A stretch of 64,000 nucleotides of DNA from Hyphococcus sp. (GTDB taxonomy: Bacteria; Pseudomonadota; Alphaproteobacteria; Caulobacterales; Parvularculaceae), in assembly GCA_021776335.1 (NCBI GenBank), contig JAJFGB010000007.1:719911-783910 (forward strand), written 5' to 3'. A program made the translations under genes and the position numbers. The notes below the pieces were generated by a model. The model was not told the DNA's origin and did not search any database. It saw nothing but the letters and a program-made list of their open reading frames with translations. How positions within the stretch are numbered: the first letter of the stretch is position 1; each line of letters opens with the position of its first letter. Positions 35,805-45,299 of the stretch are shown here, one piece after another.

Positions 35805-37640
35805 ATGACAGATTGGAGTTCTATTGTCGGCAACGTCGGCAACGACCAATACGAGAAGAGAATTGCTGCCCTAAAAGGTAGAGATTTGGACACAACTCCG
35901 ATCGAAGTCACTGTCAATAGCACAATCGAGAATCTCAAAAAGGGAGACGGGCGCTCGTTCGTTATTTTTGGCGAACCACAAAGTGGAAAGACAGAAATGA
36001 TGATTGCGCTGAACGCGCGGCTCTTAGACGAAGGCACAGAAATAATTATTAATCTTTTGACCGACAGTCTTGATCTGCTCAGTCAAAGCCTCACACGGTT
36101 TCGTGAGTCAGGCCTTAGTCCCTCTCCAAAACAGTTTAGTGAATTACCGACAAACCCGAAAGATTTGGACGGAAAGAAATGGGTGATTTTCTGTAAAAAG
36201 AACGCGCGCAATCTGGAGGATCTGATTACGATTTTGAGGCAGCAAAAACGAATCATGGTGATCGATGATGAAGCGGATTACGCGTCGCCAAATGCGCGCG
36301 TGAATAGAAATGAAAAGACAAAAATAAACCAGCTGATATGTGATTTAATGGGGACCGACGGTCAATATATCGGTGTCACGGCCACGCCCGCCAGGTTAAA
36401 CCTCAATAATACATTTGAAAATGACAGCGAGCTATGGGTCGATTTTCGACCACATCCAAAATACGTTGGCCAAGAGTTTTTCTTCCCTTCTGACGGCGCT
36501 GTTGACTACCAGGTACACACTTTCGATCCAGACGAAGGCGATCACCGCGCTGAAATACAAAACGCTGTAATGCATTTTTTGTGCGGGGTGGCGCAACTTC
36601 ACAAGGCTGGTGTGGAAGAAAATTTCACGATGCTTGTGCACACAAGCGGAAAGAAAGATGAGCATGCTGAGGATATTGAAGCTATCCAGTCAACTATAGG
36701 CATTCTTTCCAGCAATACGCATGCTAGGTTTGCGGGAATGGTGGGGCGTTTGGAGCGTATCGCGAAAACTTATGCGCTTGATGACTATGAAAGCATCATG
36801 AAATTCGTGTTGAGCAATATTGAAAAACACCACATTGTCGAAATCAATTCCAAAGGAACAAGTGGAAGTGTTTCTGATATCGCAACGCCAACTAGCTTGT
36901 TTTCGTTTGGTGCAGGAGGGAATATTATTTCGCGTGGCGTGACATTTGATAATTTGCTCTCCATGTATTTCACTCGTTCAGTGAGGGGAAAATTCTCACA
37001 AGATACATACATTCAGCGCGCGCGCATGTTTGGAAGTCGAGAGGCGTTCAAGAAAAACTTTCAACTGTGGATTCCTAAAGATCTATTAGCGAATTGGAGT
37101 AAGTGCTTCGAGTTTCATAAGCTGGCTCTGGAGGCCATGCGCAGCGGTGCGGGTGCGCCTGTCTGGTTAGCCGACCACAAAACTACGCCTACTGGCGCGG
37201 CGTCAATTGATAAATCATCAGTGGATTTTGAAGGGGGCGTAATGGCGTTTGCGCTTTTTAATTATGAGCCTGATACGCATGCCGCGCTATCGGAGCGGGG
37301 TAATAAGTCGGATTCCCAAATTATTGATGGTTTTAGAGAGATATTTTCTGAAGCGGAGTTTCCCGCATATCTCTATCGATATCTAATCAGAGACGTCAAT
37401 GAACGCGGTGCTGCTCTTTCTCTGAACAAGCCTAGCCTGTTTGGTAAAGCATCAAAAACCTATTCTGAGGAAGAAAAGAGATTAATCCAAAGGAGTAAAG
37501 GTGTGTTTGGACAGGCGCAGCGTGGGGATAACAAAGAGGCGCGTCATCACTTCAAAATCTTCTATAATGAGTATGGTAAAGCGCGTTTGTTTTACAAAAT
37601 GAACAGTGGCGCCATACGGTTTATGCAGAAGCGAAAATGA
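35805..37640 (+). CDS. Z1-type superfamily II helicase/ATPase
   Basis: The 611-residue protein has SF2 helicase motifs: Walker A GEPQSGKT (56-63), Walker B VIDDEAD (152-158), motif III TATPAR (192-197). A second-lobe segment SRGVTFDNLLSMYFTR (376-391) precedes QRARMFGSR (404-412). That last pair is the hallmark of the Z1 domain, where a QxGRxFGYR-like motif VI follows a RG-T-x segment. Z1 proteins were described by Iyer, Abhiman and Aravind (2008) in restriction-like operons with MORC-type ATPases, PD-(D/E)XK nucleases and methyltransferases. A strong GGAGGAA precedes the start. The stop overlaps the next gene's start by 4 nt (ATGA). Composition is AT-rich. Confidence 0.85.
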   Translation: MTDWSSIVGNVGNDQYEKRIAALKGRDLDTTPIEVTVNSTIENLKKGDGRSFVIFGEPQSGKTEMMIALNARLLDEGTEIIINLLTDSLDLLSQSLTRFRESGLSPSPKQFSELPTNPKDLDGKKWVIFCKKNARNLEDLITILRQQKRIMVIDDEADYASPNARVNRNEKTKINQLICDLMGTDGQYIGVTATPARLNLNNTFENDSELWVDFRPHPKYVGQEFFFPSDGAVDYQVHTFDPDEGDHRAEIQNAVMHFLCGVAQLHKAGVEENFTMLVHTSGKKDEHAEDIEAIQSTIGILSSNTHARFAGMVGRLERIAKTYALDDYESIMKFVLSNIEKHHIVEINSKGTSGSVSDIATPTSLFSFGAGGNIISRGVTFDNLLSMYFTRSVRGKFSQDTYIQRARMFGSREAFKKNFQLWIPKDLLANWSKCFEFHKLALEAMRSGAGAPVWLADHKTTPTGAASIDKSSVDFEGGVMAFALFNYEPDTHAALSERGNKSDSQIIDGFREIFSEAEFPAYLYRYLIRDVNERGAALSLNKPSLFGKASKTYSEEEKRLIQRSKGVFGQAQRGDNKEARHHFKIFYNEYGKARLFYKMNSGAIRFMQKRK

Positions 37641-38089
37641 TTCGTGACTACCAACGTTATTGTGGGTCTGTCCTGGTTGCGCTGGTCGATCAATGGGACG
37701 GGCCGCTACCAATCAGAAGGGCGTTTGAGGATCGAAACGGATATTACTTATTGGATGAAAAATTACCCTTGGCGATCAAGTTTTCCCGGTCACGAAAAGG
37801 GCCATGGACTTTTAATTATCAACGAGAACATCAAATACTTTACAATGAGCTTGTGCGTGTATTTGGAAATTGTGTAACGGCATTTGTTTGCGGCTCAGAC
37901 GGTGTTGTGGCTGTGGAGCACAATCAGTTAAGGCAGATTCTTGATGAAGTGTTTGAAGAGCAGGAAAGTGTTACTATACGAAGAAAGCACAAGCAGATGT
38001 ACGCTATTCGGGGGAGAGACGGCGATCTTGATAAGAAAGTCAGCCGTGATTCATTTTTGCAACTAGTAGGCAGTCATCTAAAAACATGA
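37637..38089 (+). CDS. Unknown 150-residue protein coupled to helicase and methyltransferase
   Basis: The gene overlaps both neighbours by ATGA, so it is made in fixed ratio with them. The protein is alpha/beta, with strands YYLLDEKLPLAIKFS and CVTAFVCGSDGVVAVE and a central Lys/Arg/Trp-rich loop (SRSRKGPWTFNY). A hydrophobic strand ending in IK after acidic DE resembles the core of a nuclease fold, but no PD-(D/E)XK motif can be certified by eye. In restriction-like cassettes the third small gene is often the nuclease or a specificity subunit, and this is the best candidate for that role. Confidence 0.72.
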   Translation: MIRDYQRYCGSVLVALVDQWDGPLPIRRAFEDRNGYYLLDEKLPLAIKFSRSRKGPWTFNYQREHQILYNELVRVFGNCVTAFVCGSDGVVAVEHNQLRQILDEVFEEQESVTIRRKHKQMYAIRGRDGDLDKKVSRDSFLQLVGSHLKT

Positions 38090-39261
38090 AGCATATTCAT
38101 CCTTTTCCAGCGCGCATGGCGCCGGATATTGCATTGAGCAGGTTGGAGTCGTTGCCACCCAAATCCATCGTGCTTGACCCGATGTGCGGGTCAGGGATGG
38201 TTTTGAGTCAATCAGCTAGAGTGGGACTAAGATCTATGGGATATGATCTTGATCCGCTAGCACGGTTGATATCGCGTGTTGGATCTACAAGAGTCCGAGA
38301 ATCCGCTGTTTGGGAATGCTTCGATGAACTCAAAGCTTACTGCCTGAAAAACCAAAAATATCAAGCTCGGTTGAATTGGATCGACTCTGATCAAGAAACG
38401 CTAGATTTCATTGATTATTGGTTTGCTCCCGAGCAAGAAAGACAGCTGCGGCGGATTGCAAAATTCTTGCATGCTGAGAATCCTGATTTTCGAAGCAACG
38501 TTAAAAATATTCTTGTAGTTGCGCTAAGCCGCTTGATCATATCAAAAGAACCCAAAGCATCGCTGGCGCGGGACACAGCGCATAGTCGCCCACACAAGAC
38601 CATAGAGACTAATGATTTTGATATACACGAGCACTATGAAAATTCCATCAAACACGTTCTTAGCGCGCTGAACTCTAAAGAAATAAAAACTAATTCTACT
38701 GCATATCTGGGGGATGCGAGGCGATTATCTCGGATAAATGACTCGACTGTTGATGCCATCATAACCTCACCGCCGTACTTAAATGCGATTGACTATATGC
38801 GAGGGCACAAGTTCTCTCTCATTTGGTTTGGTTACAACCTGTCTTATTTGCGCGCTATCCGTTCAAGCGCTATTGGGGCAGAAACAGCAGTTAGTTCTGG
38901 TAACGGCCGGGAATTTGATGAGTTAATGAGCACTTTAAAACTCAAAAACATAAATGCGCGAACGAGTTCTTTGCTAAGTAGATATTACAATGATTTACGC
39001 GTTCAATTGGGAGAGAGTAAACGGGTTCTTAAGCCCCGCAAGAAGGCGTTATATGTCATTGGCAATTCTTCGATTCGGGGTGAGCACATAAAAAATAGCG
39101 AAGTGCTTAAATTTGCAGCCCATAAGGTGGGCTTTAAAATTACAGACGAGAGTATAAGAGAAATTCCAAACAATAAACGATATTTGCCAATGTCGGTTGG
39201 GAAAGAAAACAGTTTGTCTCAAAGGATGCGCACAGAGCACATCATTGAAATGGCGGCTTAG
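38086..39261 (+). CDS. DNA methyltransferase (amino-methylating, gamma-like motif order)
   Basis: The 391-residue protein opens with HPFPARMAP (residues 5-13, motif X region), then the SAM-binding motif I DPMCGSG (31-37), and the catalytic motif IV TSPPY at 227-231. The order X-I-IV and the SPPY tetrad indicate an exocyclic-amino (N4-cytosine or N6-adenine) methyltransferase. The region between motifs I and IV (about 60-220) is longer than usual and may hold the target-recognition part. It is the last gene of the Z1 cassette, started inside the previous gene's stop. Target sequence is unknown. Confidence 0.88.
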   Translation: MKHIHPFPARMAPDIALSRLESLPPKSIVLDPMCGSGMVLSQSARVGLRSMGYDLDPLARLISRVGSTRVRESAVWECFDELKAYCLKNQKYQARLNWIDSDQETLDFIDYWFAPEQERQLRRIAKFLHAENPDFRSNVKNILVVALSRLIISKEPKASLARDTAHSRPHKTIETNDFDIHEHYENSIKHVLSALNSKEIKTNSTAYLGDARRLSRINDSTVDAIITSPPYLNAIDYMRGHKFSLIWFGYNLSYLRAIRSSAIGAETAVSSGNGREFDELMSTLKLKNINARTSSLLSRYYNDLRVQLGESKRVLKPRKKALYVIGNSSIRGEHIKNSEVLKFAAHKVGFKITDESIREIPNNKRYLPMSVGKENSLSQRMRTEHIIEMAA

Positions 39262-39385
39262 CTGGCAATGGTCGGTCTTGCGGGTAAAAATTGTCTCCTT
39301 GCAGTCACAAGGAAATGACAAGCTTGAATGAGTTTTTAAGAAACTCCCCATTCCCCTAACGTCCCGGTGCAGCTAAAAGCGCCCC

Positions 39386-40465
39386 ATGAATATTCCTGAC
39401 ACCCCCAAACCCACCTTTCTCGCCATCCTTCTCTTCCTCGCCGCCTGCGCTGAGCCCCAGCCGCGCATCACGGTGGAAACCGTTGCAACGCTCCCGACGC
39501 CCCATGCCAATAACGCGGTCGCAGTAATGCCCGGGGAAGATGGGGCGGTGTTTTATTCTTTTAACGGGCTCGAACCCGGCAAGAGCCATGAAGATGTCAG
39601 CAAGCGGGCCTTTGCCTGCACGATGCCTGGCGCGATATGCCGGGAAATCGCCGGGCCGCCGGTCGCCGAAGGCCGCCTCGCCAGCACAGCAATCTTTCTC
39701 TATGACCGGATTTTTCTCTTTGGCGGCTACAGCGTCGCCGAAGACGGCGCGGAAGTTTCAACGCCGGAGGTGTTCGCCTTTAATCCGGCAACGGAAGAAT
39801 ATCAGCGCCGCGCCGATATGCCGACGCCGGTCGATGACGCCGTCGCGTTTTCTTACGCCAATCGCTACATCTATCTTGTGGCGGGCTGGCATGATGACGG
39901 CAATGTCTCTCTCACCCAGGTCTTTGACACATGGGAAGATAAATGGTTTCGCGCGACCGATTATCCCGGCGCGCCGGTATTCGGTCACAGCGGCGGCGCG
40001 GCGGGGAACAAATTCGTTATTGCCGACGGCGTTGCGGTGATCGGCCATCATGAAAACGGGCGGCGCAAATTCGGCGGCGTCGACGAGGCCTGGCTCGGCG
40101 AAATTGACGGCGACGATCCGGCGGTCATTCAATGGACAAAACTGCCGCCGCACGGCGCCGCGCCGCTTTACCGCATGGCGGCGACAGGTGACGCGGCGGG
40201 CAACCGCGTCGTCTTTTATGGCGGCGGCGACAATCCTTATAATTATGACGGCATCGGTTATGACGGAACACCTTCTGAGGCGTCTGATCTATTGTTTGCC
40301 TTTGATCTTGAAAGCGGCGCATGGGTGGAGATCGGCCGCACCGGGCGCGGCACAATGGATCATCGCGGGCTGATGCAATGGGACGGCGCCTGGTGGGTGC
40401 TCGGCGGCATGGATGAGGCCCGCGCGGTCACCGGGGACCTGACACGTATTAAAGTTGAAAACTGA
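39386..40465 (+). CDS. Kelch-repeat beta-propeller lipoprotein
   Basis: The 359-residue protein has a lipoprotein signal (LLFLAAC) and about six kelch-like blades with paired Gly followed by Tyr and Trp (YRIFLFGGYS, RYIYLVAGWH, RVVFYGGGDN, WWVLGGMDE). Such propellers include sialate mutarotases and glyoxal-type enzymes, but no active-site residues allow a choice. It is likely periplasmic and outer-membrane-anchored. Composition returns to GC-rich here, marking the end of the accessory island. Confidence 0.85.
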   Translation: MNIPDTPKPTFLAILLFLAACAEPQPRITVETVATLPTPHANNAVAVMPGEDGAVFYSFNGLEPGKSHEDVSKRAFACTMPGAICREIAGPPVAEGRLASTAIFLYDRIFLFGGYSVAEDGAEVSTPEVFAFNPATEEYQRRADMPTPVDDAVAFSYANRYIYLVAGWHDDGNVSLTQVFDTWEDKWFRATDYPGAPVFGHSGGAAGNKFVIADGVAVIGHHENGRRKFGGVDEAWLGEIDGDDPAVIQWTKLPPHGAAPLYRMAATGDAAGNRVVFYGGGDNPYNYDGIGYDGTPSEASDLLFAFDLESGAWVEIGRTGRGTMDHRGLMQWDGAWWVLGGMDEARAVTGDLTRIKVEN

Positions 40466-40489
40466 AACAGAAGCGATCAAGTAACAGTC

Positions 40490-41260
40490 ATGAGTAATCA
40501 AAAAACAGCGGCGATCCTCGCCATTGGCGACGAGCTTTTGTCCGGGCGCACCCGCGACGCGAACATGCATTATCTTGCGGGCTGGCTGACCGAACGCGGT
40601 GTGACGCTGAAGGAAGCGCGTTTTGTCGGCGATGAGACGGATGGCATTGCTGCCGCGCTCAATGCGCTGCGCGGCAAATATGATTATGTCTTTACCTCTG
40701 GCGGCATCGGCCCGACCCATGACGACATTACCGTTGACGCCATTGCGGCGGCGTTCGGTGTACCGGTGATCGAACATCCCAAAGCGATTGCGATGATCCG
40801 CGAGTATTATGCTGCGCGCGACGTGGAGATGACGCCGGCGCGGGCGCGTATGGCGCGGACACCCGAAGGCGCCGAGCTGATCGATAATCCGGTGTCCGGC
40901 GCGCCGGGCGTTAAAGTCGATAATGTTTTTGTCATGGCGGGCGTGCCGCGCATTTTCCAGGCGATGCTCCACGCTGTTGAAGGCGCCATTGAGCGAGGCG
41001 CGGTTATTCATTCGCGCGCGGCCATGGCGCGCAATCTGCCGGAATCAAAACTCGCCGACCAGCTGCGCGATATCCAGGCGGCGCTGAAAGGCGTCAGCCT
41101 CGGGAGCTATCCCATTGACGGCGATGTCAAAGGCGTGACGATTGTTGCGCGCTCCGAAAACCCCGCAACCGCCGATGCGGCGATCACCGCCGTCGCCGCC
41201 GCCATGCGGGCGCTTGGTTTCGAGCCGGAAATGGAAGACCACAAGGATGCGGGGGAATAG
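40490..41260 (+). CDS. MoaB/CinA-like molybdopterin-binding domain protein
   Basis: The 256-residue protein begins AILAIGDELLSGRTRDAN and continues VFTSGGIGPTHDDITVDAIA, which is the MoCF-biosynthesis/CinA N-terminal domain signature including the pyrophosphate-binding TSGGIGPT loop. It lacks the C-terminal nicotinamide deamidase domain found in full CinA, so it is a stand-alone relative often annotated as competence/damage-inducible protein A or molybdopterin-binding. It starts 24 nt after the kelch gene and may share its transcript. Confidence 0.88.
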   Translation: MSNQKTAAILAIGDELLSGRTRDANMHYLAGWLTERGVTLKEARFVGDETDGIAAALNALRGKYDYVFTSGGIGPTHDDITVDAIAAAFGVPVIEHPKAIAMIREYYAARDVEMTPARARMARTPEGAELIDNPVSGAPGVKVDNVFVMAGVPRIFQAMLHAVEGAIERGAVIHSRAAMARNLPESKLADQLRDIQAALKGVSLGSYPIDGDVKGVTIVARSENPATADAAITAVAAAMRALGFEPEMEDHKDAGE

Positions 41261-41278
41261 TTGGGCATGTACTCGTCG

Positions 41279-41390
41279 CTATCCTTCGAGGCTTTCACTT
41301 TGTGAAAGCGCCTCAGGATGAAGGTTTATCTTCTTTTCGCGAGGCCCTCATCCTGAGGTGCGAGCATCGCGAGCCTCGAAGGATGGAAAC
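41279..41390. repeat. Dispersed palindromic intergenic repeat, copy 3
   Basis: The same outer arms (ATCCTTCGAGG and CCTCGAAGGATGG) and inner arms (CTCAGGATGAAGG and CCTCATCCTGAGG) as copies 1 and 2 are present, between two convergent genes. Confidence 0.85.
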
Positions 41391-41455
41391 GAGTCAGCGG
41401 CGGTTCGTGCAAGCAAACAAGTCTCTGGGTAATGCGCAAAAACCAGGGTGCATAA

Positions 41456-43420
41456 TCACAACTGCTGGTGATCGGATTCCATCGGAAATTCTCGGCGGCA
41501 ATCATATGCGAGATCGACGTCATTGCAGAAATCCGGCAGCTTGCCGGACTCAATCCAATATTCAACGAGGCCGAGTTTGGCGACCAACGGCATAAAGCGT
41601 TGATCGTCGCGCACGGATCGCATCTCAGGGTAGAAAAGAAGAATGGTGTCCCGATACCCATCAATTGATTCTGCACCGCGCAATTCCGCCTCGATTCCCG
41701 CAAAGGCTTGATCTGTTCGCCCCAGCGCAGCCGCGTACCGTGCCTCAACAAATATTTTATTGTCTTCTCGGCAGGCTTGTGTCGCCAGATCAATTGACGC
41801 TGCCGACTTGGCCTTTCTAGCGGCCAGAAATTTTCTGGTGCAGTCGATCTGACCATCTTCAAATGGAAGTCCGTACCCGCCAGTAATCCTATCAATGAAG
41901 GTCAACGCCGTATCGGGATCGCCATACCAATGCGCAATATAAAAGCGTCCAAATTTTGCTGTATCCGGCGCGAATTTCTCAAGCCTGTCCAGAATTACGC
42001 CGGCTTCGCGGGGCCGACCATCAGTCGCGGTCAGCAACGCCAAATTTTTTTGCACAAAATGCAGTCCTGAATTGGCGGCAGCGGCTGATCGATATACGTT
42101 CGCCGCTTCTTCCAGGCGGCCAATTTCTCGCAGGAAATGAGCGTAAAGAGCGAGCGCCAACGCATTGTCGGGGTCACTTTCGATAGCTGCCTGAAAATAG
42201 CGCGCGCGTGTCGCCCAGTGTCCACCAGGCATATATGAAAGTGCGATCGCAAGATTGGCTTCGCTATTGTTTGGATCTAATGCAAATGCCTGATCGGCGG
42301 ACGCTCTAACCAATAAACGCTGCTGCGCAATATGATCACTCGATAGGCTACGACCGCTGGTGTTGGGGTTGATCGTTTCTGCGATCGCAAGCGCGAGGAG
42401 CGCATGGGCCATCGAGGAATTGGGCGCCGCCTCTGCAAGCAGGCGCGCGCTCCTGCGCATTTGATCCTCATCCAGGTAATAATTGGAAATGCAAGCGTCA
42501 AACAATAGCGCGAGCGCCCTGTCATCATCTCTGATCTCGGCGGTTATTTCGCGTTGAAAAACGCAATGCAATCCATTCGCGATGGCGTGCGCGTCGCGCC
42601 TGTAGTTAATGTCCGCAGTGTCAATATTGTGGATGATCGATTTCGACCAAATGACGGCGCCCGATCGATTATTGACAATTTTCAATGTTACCGCCGATTG
42701 ATCATCGGCGTGATCTTGCGTTGTGTCGATGCCAAAGCTGAGCGGACCGGCCGATCGTTGATCGTCTATGTCAATTGGGCTCGTCGTGATAACTGCATTC
42801 ACGCGCGCGTTCATCACTGCCTGGGCCAATGTTCGGGTAAGAGAACACGAGGGGGTGGGCGATTGATCGTTTTCGCATTCCGGGATGTTTTCGAAAATAA
42901 TTTGATGCGTTAGCGGCGCATTGTGAGAGGCGCTGTCAGACGGTTCGCTGTAATTTGAAATCGCGAACAAACCGACGCCAATGGCGAGCACTAAAGATAC
43001 AGCGATAGCGACCGGTGTTCCGAACAACCGGCTAATTTTTGCTGATGGTCGTGACGCTGGCGTGTCACCTGTCAGCGTGTCGGCAGTTTGAACCGCGTGG
43101 CCCACATCAGCGTTGAGGCGATAGCCGCGCTTTGGGACCGTCTCAATAGCGTCATTGCCAAGGATTTTGCGTAATTTTGAGATCGCGCGCGTGAGGCTCT
43201 CATCGCCGCCGAACTCGACGTTCCAGACCGTTTCAATCAGGGCCGTTCTTGAGATGACGGTGCCGGGTTTTGCCGCCAGCGTTCTGATCACGTCCATGAC
43301 TTTTGGCTCGACACGCTTTGTGACGCCGTCAGGGCCAGCGATCGAATTAGCCCCCGGATCAACCAGAAAGCCCGCTACATGAAACGGATCGCGGCGGGTA
43401 TTTTCAGCGTGCGACGCCAC
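41456..43420 (-). CDS. CadC-like membrane transcriptional regulator with TPR periplasmic part
   Basis: The 654-residue protein has an OmpR/PhoB-type winged helix (about 12-103, with GGDESLTRAISKLRKIL and VPKRGYRL), a linker, one membrane helix (about 133-155), and a long extracytoplasmic part made of TPR-like helical repeats (about 330-560). Proteins of this plan are ToxR/CadC-type one-component regulators that sense envelope signals and act directly on DNA from the membrane. Targets are unknown. It is transcribed towards repeat copy 3. Confidence 0.88.
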   Translation of the reverse strand: MASHAENTRRDPFHVAGFLVDPGANSIAGPDGVTKRVEPKVMDVIRTLAAKPGTVISRTALIETVWNVEFGGDESLTRAISKLRKILGNDAIETVPKRGYRLNADVGHAVQTADTLTGDTPASRPSAKISRLFGTPVAIAVSLVLAIGVGLFAISNYSEPSDSASHNAPLTHQIIFENIPECENDQSPTPSCSLTRTLAQAVMNARVNAVITTSPIDIDDQRSAGPLSFGIDTTQDHADDQSAVTLKIVNNRSGAVIWSKSIIHNIDTADINYRRDAHAIANGLHCVFQREITAEIRDDDRALALLFDACISNYYLDEDQMRRSARLLAEAAPNSSMAHALLALAIAETINPNTSGRSLSSDHIAQQRLLVRASADQAFALDPNNSEANLAIALSYMPGGHWATRARYFQAAIESDPDNALALALYAHFLREIGRLEEAANVYRSAAAANSGLHFVQKNLALLTATDGRPREAGVILDRLEKFAPDTAKFGRFYIAHWYGDPDTALTFIDRITGGYGLPFEDGQIDCTRKFLAARKAKSAASIDLATQACREDNKIFVEARYAAALGRTDQAFAGIEAELRGAESIDGYRDTILLFYPEMRSVRDDQRFMPLVAKLGLVEYWIESGKLPDFCNDVDLAYDCRREFPMESDHQQL

Positions 43421-43761
43421 TATATTGCTTCCCGCGATTACGAACGAAGGCCTGAAAAAAGACTGTAGATCGCAATCAATCGAATTGCAGCCACAATATC
43501 AACTGAAAATATCCGATATATTTCAATGGCCTCGTTGCGCCATCAGAAAAGCATCAGATAAATTTCGGAATTTCTACGGGAGTCTCAAACGGCGCCGCGT
43601 TTAAGTGCCGGGCAAAAGTGTCTGATTTGCGCGTTATGTGAGGATTTGAAATCGCCAATCTAAAGTCGCGGCCAAAATCGCAGCCTGGGTTTTATTCAAA
43701 GGCCAAGAGAACTTCTGGGCAAATATCCCGCACGCCAAATGTCGAAGTGAAAAAAATATCC
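43421..43761. other. Intergenic region, no gene seen
   Basis: These 341 nt lie between divergent genes and contain no supportable reading frame or clear hairpin. Promoters of both neighbours are expected here. Confidence 0.45.
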
Positions 43762-45168
43762 ATGCGCTTGGGAAAACGGCAAAACAGGAGGGGAAAACAA
43801 GCAACGCTGCTCGAGTGCTTTTGCGTTGCTATTAGGCATCCTCAGTCGATTGTTGGGCGGATCGGAAAAGTTTGCTGCGAAGCAACCCAGAACGCATTTT
43901 TGGTTGTGTGTGCAACGATGTTGATCGTCGCGCAGCCGGGACAGGCTCAAGTGCTTCAGCGGCCGAATATTGACATCGACCAACCACGTATTGACGCCGG
44001 CCCAACACCGATTCCATCACGGCAGTACAAAATATTGGGTCCGGTAGGTATCGACGGACTTGAAATAGAGATTAGCGCTGACACGCCTCAAGCGTTGCCC
44101 AGGGACGGATACAGGGTTTTATTAGGTCGTGGAGGCCGTACGTTTGAGTTCAAAGAGGATGCATTTCTAGAAGAGGATTCGCCTACCGACCCGGCTGTTA
44201 TGGCGCCATACCCGTTTGAGCTACCTTCAAGCGAATATTCTACCGGTGTTGCGGACAGTGACTCAAATGGTTTGTTCTGGTTAACATTGCCCATAAATTT
44301 ATCCGACACAGACTTGAGCGAAAATACTATTGTCGGGGAAGTGAGAGGATTGGAACATAGTTCGGTTTACTGCCTTGCGGTGCTAACTCAGACAGTTCCG
44401 AAATCGAAAATTGAACAAGTTGACTGCGGAGAAACGGCGCGCGGCCTTCATGCCCCGAAAATACGCGGAGTAGGAGAAAGGCAGAATAACGCTAATCAAC
44501 CACCGTTTTTAATAGCCTATCGTGATAACGACCAAACAGAGAGCAGCTATAATCTCTTCGTTGCACCATCAGGTCGTCGCGATCGAAGCACCAAATTTAT
44601 TATCCGCAGGACTAGCAATGAGTCTCGGTATACGGGTTGGACTCAATATATTTTCAACGACTATTTTTCTGACATTCTTCGAAATGCCTCTGGCGAACTG
44701 TGTTTTTCGATGCAAGCGTTCCGGTCTGAGGCAGATGGTGTTGAAATAAAAAGTGTACGGTCTGGTGAATTCTGTAAGCGATTTGGATCTGAACCGTCGC
44801 CAACCCCTTCTCCCGATGAAGAAGAGCCCGATGATCCCACGGGGGTAAAAGCTTTGCTGGTCTGGAATTGTCATTTCGACCGACGTTCGGTTTATGTGTG
44901 GGGACGAGATCTTTCGGTGGCAGGCTCCGCGTTTACGCAACGCCAGCAAATCTCCAGCGACTGGGACGGATCTTCCTGTCCCGGAAACAATGACGCGACA
45001 CAGATAAATGTCCCAGCCGGCAAGAGCACAATCTTTGTTGTTGTTGATCCCGGTCAGCTGAGTTGTCAGGCGGGAAATGACCCGTTGGCGGGCGGCTGCC
45101 ATAGAGTTTCGCCAATTCTTATGGTTGGCGATGCTGATGGGGAATTTTACCCGCTCATTGTGAATTAG
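43762..45168 (+). CDS. Secreted protein of unknown function
   Basis: The ATG at 43762 is used (GTG at 43747 is in frame). It gives about 468 residues with a basic N-terminus of about 44 residues and a signal-type hydrophobic core at about 45-57, then QAQV, so export with cleavage near residue 63 is likely although the leader is long. The mature part is beta-rich with scattered Cys pairs (GELCFSMQ, SCQAGNDPLAGGC), like fibronectin-type or secreted adhesion-like domains. It is the first of three secreted, AT-richer genes. No family is recognised. Confidence 0.7.
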   Translation: MRLGKRQNRRGKQATLLECFCVAIRHPQSIVGRIGKVCCEATQNAFLVVCATMLIVAQPGQAQVLQRPNIDIDQPRIDAGPTPIPSRQYKILGPVGIDGLEIEISADTPQALPRDGYRVLLGRGGRTFEFKEDAFLEEDSPTDPAVMAPYPFELPSSEYSTGVADSDSNGLFWLTLPINLSDTDLSENTIVGEVRGLEHSSVYCLAVLTQTVPKSKIEQVDCGETARGLHAPKIRGVGERQNNANQPPFLIAYRDNDQTESSYNLFVAPSGRRDRSTKFIIRRTSNESRYTGWTQYIFNDYFSDILRNASGELCFSMQAFRSEADGVEIKSVRSGEFCKRFGSEPSPTPSPDEEEPDDPTGVKALLVWNCHFDRRSVYVWGRDLSVAGSAFTQRQQISSDWDGSSCPGNNDATQINVPAGKSTIFVVVDPGQLSCQAGNDPLAGGCHRVSPILMVGDADGEFYPLIVN

Positions 45169-45299
45169 CATGGGCGACCGGAAGGGCATTTTTTAGGAAA
45201 TTCGCTCGAGGTGATGACAGTTTTATTTCGGGCAGGCTGACGTTAAAGCGGCGATCCTTTCCCTTGGGCAATTTTGGCGCTGAACTAGGAAATTATGGT

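Noticed and set aside
25805..41390. Possible CRISPR array from the CCATCCTTCGAGG repeats
   Set aside because: Copies are isolated, far apart and palindromic over 110-145 bp; there are no regularly spaced short repeats.
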